64,000 bases of DNA, from assembly GCA_036362985.1 (NCBI GenBank), contig JAYGXS010000003.1, positions 42,029,527-42,093,526 on the forward strand, given 5' to 3'. Under the pieces are notes generated by a model that saw only the letters and a list, made by a program, of their open reading frames with translations, ran no database searches and was not told where the DNA came from. Shown in pieces: positions 23,151 to 34,087 of the stretch (the first letter of the stretch is position 1; every line of letters starts with the position of its first letter). The stretch is from Ligula intestinalis (taxonomy: Eukaryota; Platyhelminthes; Cestoda; Diphyllobothriidea; Diphyllobothriidae). A program made the position numbers and the translations under genes.

Positions 23151-25034
23151 CAGAGGAAGTTTCAGTATTTATAGGATGCAGTCGCTATGTTGTAAGGAGA
23201 AATGACGCCAAATCTCGATTCGCAGCTTACTTAACGGGGCCGGGCCACATTTAAGCTCAACGAGACCGGCATTCTCGTGAGGGATGATCGTCGTGTGGGC
23301 CGCGAGTTGCTTTAGTCATGGTTCATGGGCTCCTAGTCCATAAATAAGTGCAATGACCTCCCCAACCTGAGGAGGTTGAGACAAAATTTCGCCAAGATAA
23401 TTCGCCACTCGGAAACCCACAATGGTATTGGAAACATGGGTCGTGTAAACAGATGTGGAGTTTGAAGCACTATCAATGAAGGTGAAGACCCTCCGAGCCT
23501 CGGCAGCAAGAACTTGTTATTGTGGATTAAGATTGGAGAGGTTGGTAGATGCGGACAGGAGGTCAAATGGTGGATCGCTAGTCATCTCCCTAACGATCAC
23601 TGAGGTAGGATTAATATCACATTTTCTGCGTTACGCTTGCGGCATTTTGGTTCCCCTGACATGAAACGTGCAAAACTGTTAGTAAACGCTATGTAAGTGA
23701 ATCGGACTAGTGGTGCAAACCAGCGTGTGATCTCTCGTGACATAGCGGAACCCGTCAAGATATGAGATGTCATCAACGGAGTACAAACTCGGTCCGAAGA
23801 TTTCAATCAATGTGAAATCATCCCATTTCCGAACATGCTCGTTTTGGGTATCTATGTAATTGTACGTAAAAGACGATTTGGGTCTGGGAGGTAACATCGA
23901 AGGAGATCATGATTTTGCGAAATAGTGGGAATCCGGTTGTAAACTGTGGACTGAATGGGGTTGGTAGACTTGCCTCGCTTGGTCTGAGAGGCAGAGTACT
24001 CGAGCTATAATATGCTGAATTTGTTGGTTAGTCTGCCTTCTACGCAGGCGCTATCACTAGCGACATCCATAAAACGTCGTACCAGGCAGTTGACAGCCCG
24101 ACACACTCTTCGCTTGGTTCAGTTAATATTATCGTTATGTAGGATGACATCGAATCAAATTCAGGATGTGATAGTGGATCCGATAGTTTTGGCAGATATA
24201 ATCCTTGTTCGAGCTTTTCCATCCCCTAATTTAAAGCCACTGTTAGGGCCTTACCGCACAATCGCTGTTGCGAAGTCGATAATCACCAAATCGTTTACAT
24301 TGCTACTGAAATAATTTCGGTAGTTCGAAATACCTGCAGACAATTGCATCAAATGCTCTCTGGGCCTCAACCGATCACTGCAGGAATATTACGCAACAGG
24401 TAAGATAAATATGCGACTTCGACAAATACTACCTCTTTGTAAAAAAATGGACAAAAGAAAATAAGCTCTGCACAACTAAAATTCAATAAACCCAGCACGC
24501 GTTTAGAATGTGGTTCCCCGACTAGTTCTGGTAATCCAGCTTCTATCTTGCAATCATGACACGTTGGGTGGGGATTGAGGTGAACTCAACATAATTCTGA
24601 GCACATTCACGCGCAAGACGCTGCTACCTCCTTGGGTGAAACTAATGGAGTACACTGCTTGTAACTGCCCGAATATGGTACATGGAGCAAAACCGAGCTA
24701 ATTCCATATACATAGAGTGTTCTTATGTCTACTCTTGCTTTCCGCCTATTTCTCTGATGACGAATTTCGCAACGTCAGAAGAATAAAAATATTGTATCAG
24801 CGATCGAGTCGTCTTCTCCATTTCTTCCTGGGGCTCGCATGTTCGCTTGTAGTCTTCTTGGTATTGAGTTGCTACCGACCTGCCTAGTACACCATTATCT
24901 TGTAGAATTCGGCGGCATTCAAATTAAATTTTCGTATGGTTTTTGGGGCCTGTTATGTAAGTGGGTTTCTAGAGTACTCCACTCCACCTGACTTCTTGGA
25001 TTTCTCATGAAATTATCAGCTAAAAATTCGAAAG
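23151..25034. other. Gene-poor stretch with weak retroelement traces
   Basis: No convincing gene. Minus-strand frames at 23600-23880 weakly recall a gypsy integrase, and a plus-strand frame near 24180-24310 weakly recalls an integrase tail; neither is good enough to call. A plus-strand copy of the TGATGA module lies at 24752-24825. Confidence 0.4.
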
Positions 25035-25720
25035 GTGGTAAATGCCTGTACGGACCTGAGCCCCTTCCACCTGCGTCATGCAACAGCAGAAAGATCTGGG
25101 AGAAATTTAATCGGCCATTTAACTATTAGCCAACTTGAAGGCCTATACTACAACTTATCCGTCCTGACACCAACGTCAGAAGAAAATGCCGCGTGGTATA
25201 AATATGAAATTCGTGGATATCGTCTATCAGTACAAACTACCCCTGGTTTGAGTAACCAGCAACACGCGTCGGCTCTATATGACCTACGTAAGGCGACTGA
25301 TGTGGTTATCTCAAGAGTGAACAAGGGAACCATCGTTGTTATTCTGAAAAAAACTGCTGATTACTCAAGTTAGGTGGAAGCGATATTAAGTGCCAAGCAA
25401 CTTCACTTCTGAAACCCATGCGAAAGGAGAAAGCATAAGAAGATCGTATTGGGAAAAAGAGGCTAAATTGCTGCTTAAAAAACAAATAACAGACAAGAAC
25501 ACGGCTGCCTGTCTTGGGCCTATAGGTTCAAATATTCTCAGGCTGCACAGGCTACCAAAATTTCACAAGCCAGGAGTACCATTACAAACAATTTTATCAA
25601 TAAAGAATTCCCCGAACACAAGCTTGCCCTGTGGTTAGTCCGACAAATTGAACTAATTACATGTAACCTTTCTGCTCACTCTACCAAAGATACCTTTTCA
25701 TTCGTAGATGTATCGCGTAG
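25035..25720 (+). pseudogene. Penelope-like RT fragment
   Basis: 'ALYDLRKATDVVISRVNKGT' with 'IVVILKKTADY' matches the start of PLE reverse transcriptase, usually 'L..D..IVI..ADKG..TVVL...DY', here with ADKG changed to VNKG. After a stop at 25371-25373 it resumes with 'ILRLHRLPKFHKPGVPLQTI', matching 'LYGLPK.HKPG.PLRPI'. Another shift at 25637 leads to 'WLVRQIELITCNLSAHSTKD'. Only the N-terminal third of the RT is left. Confidence 0.72.
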
Positions 25721-26059
25721 GGTTAAAGGTAATGAGATTTAACCCGAACGGCTGCGATCTTCTAGTGGTATAGCGTGTGTCAATCGGCTCGAAGTAACGT
25801 GCGCCTCAGGAATCGAGTCGTGGGAGATCACAGGACAGACATCGCAGGCGTCATGCGCCATTAGCAAAGGCACGCGGGTACCCAAAGGCTTGGCGAATGC
25901 AGAGAGGATGAGTCATGTGCAGCCCTGTAGCCAGTCGGCCAAGAACGCGTGAAGGGGCAGGAGTTCCATGGAGATGATTGTTACGTCCGACTATGCAAAG
26001 GCTTGGCAGCAAATAAAAGGTGAGTCAGCGATTATGGCGCTGATCGCAGGACCGCCACA

Positions 26060-27780
26060 CCCTCGCGCTTGAAGTTTCCCAGCTTCGGACCACTCGTGTC
26101 TACAAACGTCGCAGTCATTCGATTACTCGAAGCTCGAGTTACCTCATTACAGGCCAAACTACAGCTGATGGTTGCCGTTGGTGCCATCACAATTATGGTT
26201 CTATTGCTCACCACTGCTACTCGTCGTGTACATAGTAGACACATTTTTCGGAAGAACTTCCCTACCGACCAGTGAAGGCGATGAACGTGGTCGATCTATC
26301 CTCGCCCATTCGCTTACTTCACATTTATGGCAGGAGCTCGTCGTAATTTTTTCGTGGACACAGGCGCTGAGATCATTCTAATCTCATTCTTTTTGACTGA
26401 CCGTAAGTAACCAAACTCTTCATTTTTCCTTCAAGCAGCTAACAGTACTCCCATTAAAAACTTTTAGTCAGCGATCCCTAACACCTGACATTCATACTGT
26501 CAATCTGGGCTCTGATTTTATATCCTTTTTCGATCTTCTCGTTGATGTCAGGTCCCATAAAGTAGGTGACCCTATGAACTTTTTTATACTATCATTGCTC
26601 AAATCGTACCCATTTATCATCTCATCCATGCAGTTCAACAATCCCTTTGTCTACTCCCTATCATCGTTTACTTTCGGGATTTCCATGTATCACACAACCC
26701 TCTCGATTTCAACTGCCGGATTACTCGTTTTTAGTAGTCCTCGTCGTTTAGCCGTCGATAAGTTAGCTATCGCAAAGGCTGAATTCAGTCATATGATGGA
26801 GCTAGGCATAGTTGGGCCTTCCGCTAGTCCATGGGCTGAACCTCTACATATGGTGTGTAAAACGTGTATTGTTGACTGGCGCCCATGTGGGGATTATCAT
26901 TGAGTAAGCACCCGTACTCTGCTCGACAGATATTCACTTCCCCATCTCCAAAATGTTTCATCTAGCCTAGCCGGAGCAATGGTGTTTTCCAGTATTGACT
27001 TAGTCAAAGCTTTTCATCAGATATCCGTTGCTCCAGAGGATGTTCCAAAAACGGCGATTATTACAACGTTTGGTCGGTTCGAGTTTGTCAGGATACCCTG
27101 TGGAGTACGCAACTCCGCTCAAACTGTTCAACGTTTCATCTACGAAGTCCTCCGCGACTTACCCTTCATTTTTTTTCTGGTTCGATGGTGTTCTGATAGC
27201 ACGTTCCAGTTAATATGAACACTTCTACGTGTCATTTTTGAACGATTGAGCCAGTTTGGTGTTTTCATTGACGTTTATAGATGCGTTTTCGGTAAACTCT
27301 CTCTGTTTTTCCTAGGACATTCCGTAGATGCTGTTGGTTGTCACCCCATAGATGCCAAAGTTTTACCTATTCGCGAGTTCCCTACTCTCAATTTTTTTCA
27401 ACAACTGCGCCGTGTCACTTTTTATCGACGTTTCATCCCTCATTACGCTCAATTGATCTTACCACTTACTAACCTTTTAAGCGGGAGCAGCTGTAAGTTT
27501 TCTTTTCTTGACACAGCCGTAGACGCTTTCAGTGGTGTTAGAAAGGCTCTTGCGGATAAAAGCGCCCTCGTTCACGTTAAATATGATGACCAGCTCTCAA
27601 TTGTTGCCGAACCTCCAATTGCGCCATAGCTGCCACCCTTCAGCAATTGGCGCCCACGGACATCCAATCTTTGGCTTTCTACTCTGCCAAATTGACACCC
27701 CCACAAACTTGCTATTGCACTTTTGATCGAGAACTTCTGCCCTTTATTTTGCCATTATACATTTCCGTAATTTTGTGTAG
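26060..27780 (+). mobile_element. CsRn1/Mag-like Ty3/gypsy relic (gag tail, protease, RT, RNase H)
   Basis: Near 26190 a frame reads 'CHHNYGSIAHHCYSSC', the odd Cys/His pattern of CsRn1-like gag. Near 26347 'FFVDTGAEI' is the aspartic protease active site with DTG kept. RT follows from about 26740: 'PRRLAVDKLAIAKAEF', 'PWAEPLHMV', 'DWRPCGDYH', 'FSSIDLVKAFHQISVAPEDV', 'FVRIPCGVRNSAQTVQRFI'. The catalytic box reads FDGVLIA instead of (Y)IDDVLIA, so one catalytic Asp is lost. RNase H traces ('APTDIQSLAFYSAKLTPPQT') end near 27780. Many frameshifts; no LTRs recognised. Confidence 0.8.
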
Positions 27781-27859
27781 CGATGTCGGACATCGAAGTT
27801 ATATTCCACCATATCCGAATAACAAGGTGTCAACGTTCCTGTTTGAGTTTTCTCTGGTG

Positions 27860-29690
27860 GACGGACAGTGACTTATCAAGTAACCCAGAGGTTCATCAAA
27901 TGACAGTAAATGCGTTCGGAGCCACCTCTTCCCCGTGTGCCGCTATCTACGCATTAAACCAATCAATAAAGCAGGCGACTTACTTTTCAAAAGCTTTCTA
28001 TGTCGATTACCTGCGTCGTTGCTTCGACGTTGACGATTGCTTGATCTGCCGTAATTCTCTTCAAGCTCTCGCGGATGTGGTTTCTAGCCTTGCTGACCCG
28101 CAGCTTCCGCTTAAATAGATGGCGAAGCAACTCAACAGAGGCTCTCCTAGACATCCTCGAGAAGGAACGAGCGGATAAACGCATGTGGCTCGATCGAAAA
28201 CTAGCCAATACTCACAGAACGCTAGGTAATGAGTGGAGCAGGGTTACAGACACCTTCGGCTACACGGTCAAGCTGCCTGAAAATGCGGCCACCAGAAGAG
28301 CTATGCTTTTTCAGTTATCAGCCCTCTACGGTCCACCTGGATTTGTTGACTCTGATTTGTTGCCGGTCAAGATGCTACTACCGCAATTGTGCTGAACCAA
28401 CCTTGGATGGGACGACGAGATCGGTTATGACTTTAAGGAACAGTGGTTTAGCTGGACGAGACGATTTCAGGGTCCTAGCTATATTTGGATACAACGCTGC
28501 CTGGTACTGCTGGGTATAGACGCCGTCAAGCAATGTCCACTACACAGTTTCTCGGACGCATCAAAAAGCGGATAGGGAGCAGGCGTCTCCCTTCGTGCAA
28601 TGACGAAAAGCGGCGCTACAATTACAAAGTTTGTTTGGGGTAAGTCCTGCGTTGCACCTCTTAAGGTCCAAACCCTACCAAGGTTGGAGCTTACCGCTGC
28701 GGTTCTCGTTGTCAAACTGGTCAAACAGGCCGAGACGGAATTAACACAACCAATTAAGTGCAAGTTCCTGTGGACGGATTCGATGGCCGCCTTACAAGTT
28801 ATACGAAACTGAATCTCTACCATATTAAGATTCTCAGACGCACCAGACTACCGATACATAAATTCTGAGAGCAACACGACGGACATAGCTTCAAGAGGAA
28901 TAGCCGGCGACAAACTACAGGGAAGTATGTGGCTTACAGGTCCTACCTTCTTTGGCAAGAAGTTTGACAAATGGCCCCAGGAACGGGATAAATAATTCGC
29001 TTTAGTTTCAGAATAACACAAAGCAGTTGTGAATACGGTTCTCGTTAAGGACCATTGGCTAACGAAGTTTTCTGGCTGTAATAATTGGAGTAAACTGCTA
29101 AGGCATGTTGCTTGGCTGTGACTACTTAGAGCCTACATAAAGGGCAAAGTCTTACAACGACCACGGCCCATTTCTAAACCCCTCGTCGGTGGGTGCCGAA
29201 TACGATATATGGAAGAAGCAATGCAGAAGCAATGCTCTGAAACTGAAACTAAATGGGTGAATAATCGTTTGCGAGATACTGATCACAAGCAACTGAAAGC
29301 GACCAATAGTCCTCTGAAGAATCTTTCCCCGTTCTGCTCGAACGAACTGATTAGGGCAGGATGACGGCTTCAATATGTCCCACTGCCTTAAGACACGAAA
29401 CACCCAGTTATCTTTCCGCAACACTATTTCATGTGCCGAATAATCGTGCAACACGTTCAGCAAATAAATAGCCACATTGGTATATTGCACACAAGTGCTC
29501 TCTTGCGAGAAAAGTGCTGGATAATCCGCACTCAAACCCTGATCGAGCGAGTCGTTGGGGATTGTTTTGTGTCGGCACTGGCCTGCTCCACCCTGTCGAC
29601 AGCTTGTGGCGCCTTTGCTGCCTGGGCAAAAGTAGCTTATGTAGCCCCACTCATATACTCCTATTTCCAGCATTTTGTCCTGCAAAAATG
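27860..29690 (+). mobile_element. BEL/Pao relic, part 1 (RT, RNase H, integrase zinc finger)
   Basis: Begins inside RT with 'VNAFGATSSPCAAIYALNQ' near 27905 and the catalytic box 'FDVDDCLICRN' near 28026, where the usual Tyr before VDD is Asp. Next come 'DTFGYTVKLPENAATRRAML' near 28248, 'VAPLKVQTLPRLELTAAVL' near 28650 (BEL/Pao RNase H) and 'TDIASRGIAGDKLQGSMWLT' near 28880-28940. The integrase H2C2 region reads 'QHVQQINSHIGILHTSALLR' and 'EKCWIIRTQ' near 29450-29530. Identity then fades near 29610-29690. Stops and frameshifts are frequent. Confidence 0.85.
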
Positions 29691-31190
29691 GTGGTTATAC
29701 AGTTTTTAGGGGTGGGGAAATAGGATAGGTAGAGAAGAAAATTTCTAGAAGAAAGTGTTAAGGGAAAAAATGTAGTCAAAGTTGCTTCCCACGGCCGCTG
29801 GGGGCAGGTTGTTCTGCATGTAAATTGATCGTGTGCGCGGCGCTTGGCGCCGCGGACTATACTAATCTAACTCCAGAACGGTAAGTTGGACCACAGGTAA
29901 GTTGAAGTAGACGACCTCCTAGCCACCATTTTAATTTTTCGGGAAATTCAAAAAAACCTGTAATTGGATAATCGGGTTTTTCGGTTATAAGTTAAATTAT
30001 AATACAGATTAGGAAAATCTGCAGAAATAAGTCAACAACACTTCTTAATACAGTAAAATAAAAATGCATTGAGCATTTATTAAAGTATATTCCACTGCGT
30101 GTCCTAATTTCCTGCCCATAACCACCGTTTTCGTGGGAAAACATGCACGTTGTATGGAGTAATGAGTGGGGCTATAAAAGCTACTGTTGCCGCTGGCTGA
30201 TCTGCTGGAACCACCATTTAAGGGATCGATTACTTCGGACCATTTCAAGTGAAGGTTGCCCGACGGTTGGAAAAGAGGGATTGTTTCTTTTCACATGCTT
30301 CAGCATCCATGTGGTTCACACTGAGCTCTTCTCTAACATTGAGATGGATTCTTTCCTATGTGCATTTGGCAGGTTCGTTGCTTGAAGAAGATGCCCCGGA
30401 AGGCTCCACAGTGATGACGGACTCAAATTTAAAGGGAATGAGAAAGAACTGATGAAGCTGCTGAAGGAATCGAACCAAGACCACATAGTTTGCTCTATCG
30501 TAGCGAAGGGATGCGATCGGATCTTCACATCCCCAACAGCTAGTCACTGGGGCGGAGTGTGGGATTGTCGCAGCTAGTAGTGTCGACAAACAAGGTTCCC
30601 CCAAATCACAAGTCAAGGAAGACGGTGCTAGTGGACGAAAGTTTACCGCCGGAAAACAGACAGTACAGAAGCTGTGTTGTGCGCCAACCGCCAATACGTC
30701 TGCTCTGCAAATGCGTCTGCGAAGTTGTGTGTTTGCTTCAGTCGAGCCTTGCATGCTGTGCCGTGGAAGAGTAATCAATCGTCTGCCGCCAATCAGACGA
30801 GGTGGAATTTTCGATTACCCATGAGGGTATGCGCATATGAAGCGGCGAGCTGGTGGATAACACGCGGAGTAGATGACTAAGCACAGGTGTAAGCCCTTGC
30901 AGGGCGAAAGCAGAGTCAGTACGGCTAGTTCCCACAGAATTGCTTGATACAGTCCATTAGGCGAATAGTGCGCTAAATTTTTAGTTCACATGTGGGCACT
31001 GATGAGATTTTCACAACAACCGTTACTGAGACCAAAAAGATAATGAACGGCAGACCGCTGTTTAAGAACAACGCGGACCCAAGCAAATATGCTGTGCTCA
31101 CTACGTAATATTTTTTGCTGAACATAAGGATTCTTTCATCGTCGAAAGTGGTCGTTGTAAACTTAAGATAGGTCAGCCTCAAAATGTTTC
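29691..31190. other. Sequence interrupting the BEL/Pao integrase
   Basis: The catalytic core of the BEL/Pao integrase is missing here; its C-terminal domain resumes at 31195. The interval contains an LTR fragment in minus orientation (30566-30745), a GC-rich hairpin at 29836-29854 and one arm of an imperfect inverted repeat. It is probably one or more insertions plus a deletion. Confidence 0.6.
30566..30745 (-). repeat. Gypsy LTR fragment, same family as the LTRs at 54.7 and 58.5 kb
   Basis: Read on the minus strand it shares the LTR 3' half: 'GCGCACAACACAGC', 'TTTTCCGGCGGTAAA', 'CACCGTCTTCCTTGAC', 'TTGTTTGTCGAC' and the end TGCGACA. The 335-bp LTRs of the element at 54668-58786 have the same landmarks in the same order. 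The 5' half is too diverged to place. Confidence 0.7.
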
Positions 31191-31194
31191 TGAT

Positions 31195-31470
31195 TTGTGC
31201 TGGAAAAGGTGGATCACCGCTTATCTTCCCTTTCTGTGGGTCAAACAAAGGTGGGCCAGTGAGGCCCCGCAACTTGCAATCGGTGATTTAGTCCTAATAT
31301 TTGACAAAGTGGCACCACGCGGACTTTGGAAGAAGGCCGTTATGGAAGAGATCTTCAAATCCAACGGTGGTAAAGGAAGAGATTTCGTACTGAGAATCTA
31401 ACAAGGATCACTGTTGAGGGACGTGCGGAGCTCGTGTCTGTTAGAAGATCACGAGCCACGCGGCGAATGA
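31195..31470 (+). pseudogene. BEL/Pao relic, part 2 (integrase C-terminal domain)
   Basis: 'LAIGDLVLIFDKVAPRGLWK' with a preceding 'WKRWITAYLPFL' is the signature end of BEL/Pao integrase. After a one-base shift near 31400, 'LLRDVRSSCLLE' matches the conserved final motif, and the frame stops at 31468-31470. Together with part 1 this outlines one element cut in two. Confidence 0.82.
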
Positions 31471-32733
31471 TGTCATTCGCAGCAACACCAGTAAATTCTG
31501 CATGGGAATGTACGTTCTCACGTAGGTTTTCGTGTTGTCTCCACTTCCTTCCATTGAACAGTAACATAACTGTTTGCCTCCTTTTAACACAAGAAGCATT
31601 ACCTTACCGTTTATACCTTTAGTATCAACGTTAACGCCAATTATTTGGCATTTTATATTAATTAACACCATACTGTTTATCCTATAGCTTATGACCCCTT
31701 TTGGGCAATTACGCACTTATTTAATTTTCCTTACTCCCTTACTATGTTTTCGAATTTCCCACATTGGTCCTGCGCAAATTGACATGATCTAGCTGCTCCC
31801 AAGCTTGTAAACTTTGTGTGTAAGCGTAATATGTGTGCTTTTCTAATCTCCTCCAATTATAGAACCGTGTTAATTGTTTCATTACAGTTATTGAATCCAG
31901 TTCAAGGACAACACATTTTAATTCAATTGCAAGTACAACGCATTTTAAAAGGTGAACAAGTAAGAAACTGACCGGCCTTAAGCAACTGGTTATAGAGTAC
32001 GAAAATCTCTACAGATCTCTTAGTAGCTCAGACCACTTCCATGCGCATCTACTCCTTTACTCGCTCCCGTGGAGCAGGTTGCATGAGTTGCGTGAGTCGG
32101 AGCCTATCCATAAGAATAAGGAAAAACCTCCCGACATGGCTGTGAAAATGTGAAGTCAGAAGCATAAACGACTTTTCTCGCGTATGTTATTGATTCCGGA
32201 CATCGTATGCACCCCAAGGAAGTTTTCCGGGTGACTTATAAGATCCCACCAAACCACCCCAAGCCCCTGGGTCAGCGTCTACTAGCACCGACAGAAGCAA
32301 CCGCCAGCAGGTTGGGGAATCCGCTCTTGTGCGCACAAAATAAAATCCTGTCAGCTCCACGCCTGGCATGGCCAACGGTCACTTAACCTTACGTACTTAT
32401 TCGCGCTTTCTCCCTTTCTCCCTTCCCGGCTTTAACAAACCCTCATTGCCACGCAACCAGCTGCTTATTATCAACCCCAACCCCATCCCCTATTCCCACG
32501 ATGAACGTAACTACCGCATGTTTACCGTTGACCTCATACGTATATAAATGTAATGGCCTGATGAGAATTTATCGAAAGTCTACGCATGCTCGTCAACTGC
32601 TCTTCCAAATATACAGATAAAAACTCGGTCTATGCCTACAGACCATGAATAAACTAATCTAAAGCAAGTACAGAAATCAATTTATGAGGAAATTGAAAAG
32701 CAAAGAACTCAGTTAAGCTCTTAAATTCGATAC
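31471..32733. other. Gene-free stretch between elements
   Basis: No recognisable protein or RNA gene. Near 31895-31945 a short imperfect direct repeat is built on TTCAAGGACAACACATTTTAA and AAGTACAACGCATTTTAA. The BEL/Pao 3' LTR might lie here, but no partner is available to define it. Confidence 0.4.
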
Positions 32734-32958
32734 TGTAGCAAATACCTTTAAGATGGCCTCAATTTTTGTTCATTTTGCACTACACTAACGATGGCGGCGT
32801 ACCGTGTCACGACTTGGTTATTTCAAGCGGACATAATCCTATTGGCTAACTGATCGGCTATTTTATGTCGGCGAGTTTATGCTATTGGCTATTGTATAAA
32901 TTAAGCATTCCCATTGGTTTATCTTCCATAATGTAGACTTAATCCTGCTTTCGCTTTC

Positions 32959-32967
32959 TATATATAG
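32959..32967 (+). promoter_or_regulatory. TATA box in gypsy 5' LTR
   Basis: TATATATAG sits 225 bp into the LTR, well placed for transcription starting near 32990. The matching position in the 3' LTR is degraded to CATATAGAG. Confidence 0.55.
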
Positions 32968-33117
32968 ACGGCCCTATGGAAGGTTGATCATCTCTCTCGG
33001 CAGCTGCCTCCAAACGTCTCCCAGAAGTCATCTCTGGCCAGGACCATGACCAGGACATTCAATCATCCCCGCCAACGGACGACTCTACTGATTGTTCCGA
33101 TTGTTGTAGCCAGAACT

Positions 33118-33123
33118 AATAAA
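33118..33123 (+). terminator. Polyadenylation signal in gypsy 5' LTR
   Basis: AATAAA about 155 bp after the TATA box and 166 bp before the LTR end, consistent with the R region of an LTR. Confidence 0.5.
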
Positions 33124-33290
33124 TTAGTCCTTCAAATAGTAGTAAAGTTTAAGAGTAGCAGTCTTTGTTTAAATGGTCTTGTTCTTCTTTGGGTTCGGAT
33201 CGGTCGTTTTCATCTAGTAATCGCATTCGTTGTTCTGTTTCGGGTTATAGTCGCACGAAATCGCCCATCGGTCGTCTCGGTTCGTTACAA

Positions 33291-33312
33291 ATTGGTGGCA
33301 GCGGTGGGATAT
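33291..33312 (+). other. PBS-like site of gypsy element
   Basis: Directly after the LTR end lies TTGGTGGCAGCGGTGGGA, the place and form expected for a tRNA primer binding site. I did not assign the priming tRNA. Confidence 0.6.
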
Positions 33313-33349
33313 GGACATCGACCACCTACTCGCTCGTCTAGTAACGGCA

Positions 33350-34087
33350 ATGGAGAAGGTGACTCCTCCTGCGTCAAGGACAACGCGGCCAAAAAGGTTC
33401 TCGCCCTCAGACGACTACGACCTCTGGGAGAGTCGCATGAAGACCTTCATCGACACAATTGATTAAGGAAGCAGATCTGCGGTCGTCCTCGAATGCGTGG
33501 ACGACGAGCTGCTGGGCGTTGCTAGGGCCTGTAATATATCGTCATCACTAACCACGGCCACTCTATTTGAGAGACTCAGACGAGAGTTTGGTGTACCAGT
33601 CACGCCATGGAGCAGTCATCAAACTCTAAGAACCAGGAGACAAATGACAGGAGAGTCAGTTGGCGAATACCAACGCCATCTCCGCGTCTTAGCCCACAAA
33701 GCTTTTCTAGACTCCAGCTTCGCTGATCTGGAAACAAAGATCCTGGACATCTTTCTATAAGGTGTAGCTAGTGATGAGGTTAGGCGGAGTTTGCTCGGAA
33801 CACACCCACCACCATTAAGAAGGCTCTAGAGTACGCCCAGCAAGAGGAAGCAGCCTTCATGGCCGTGCCACAGCGTGACGCTGTCCCACCGATGACTCGC
33901 AACATATTCGGTCCCCGGCCTCCAACGACGGTTGGCGTCTACGCCACCAGACAGTGCCAATCCCGCCTACTTGGCACGCAGACGGCTCAGTGGCAGATGA
34001 GTCCTCCCACGCAGATGAATCCTCCACCGCCAACCTATCCATCCTACGACTTCCCTCAACCGTGACAGGCTCCTTCACAACCTTGGC
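33350..34087 (+). pseudogene. gag of the gypsy element, broken
   Basis: ATG at 33350 starts a gag frame: 'RFSPSDDYDLWESRMKTFID' is a capsid-like opening, followed by 'LFERLRREFGVP' and 'GESVGEYQRHLRVLAHKAF'. In-frame TAA codons lie at 33464-33466 and 33758-33760. After that the frame is lost in Pro-rich sequence up to the pol frame. I see no clean CCHC zinc knuckle. Confidence 0.8.

Larger units (their letters stand above)
32734..33289 (+). repeat. 5' LTR of the gypsy element
   Basis: A 556-bp LTR beginning TGTAGCAAATACC and ending TTACA. It contains repeated CTATTGGCTA and CCATTGGTTTA boxes (CCAAT-like on the other strand), a TATA box and an AATAAA signal. Its first roughly 230 bp recur at 37649-37880. 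Confidence 0.9.

Noticed and set aside
23600..23880. Minus-strand frames with a weak gypsy integrase look
   Set aside because: A few residues align to integrase patterns only across two frames; not strong enough to call.
24131..24313. Plus-strand frame resembling an integrase C-terminal domain
   Set aside because: The LGPYR-type motif is short and isolated, with no supporting integrase core nearby.
32555..32590. CCTGATGAG...CGAAAGTC, hammerhead-like string upstream of the gypsy LTR
   Set aside because: The core words are present, but stem II would be a single pair and I found no partner strand for helix III with a UH cleavage site.
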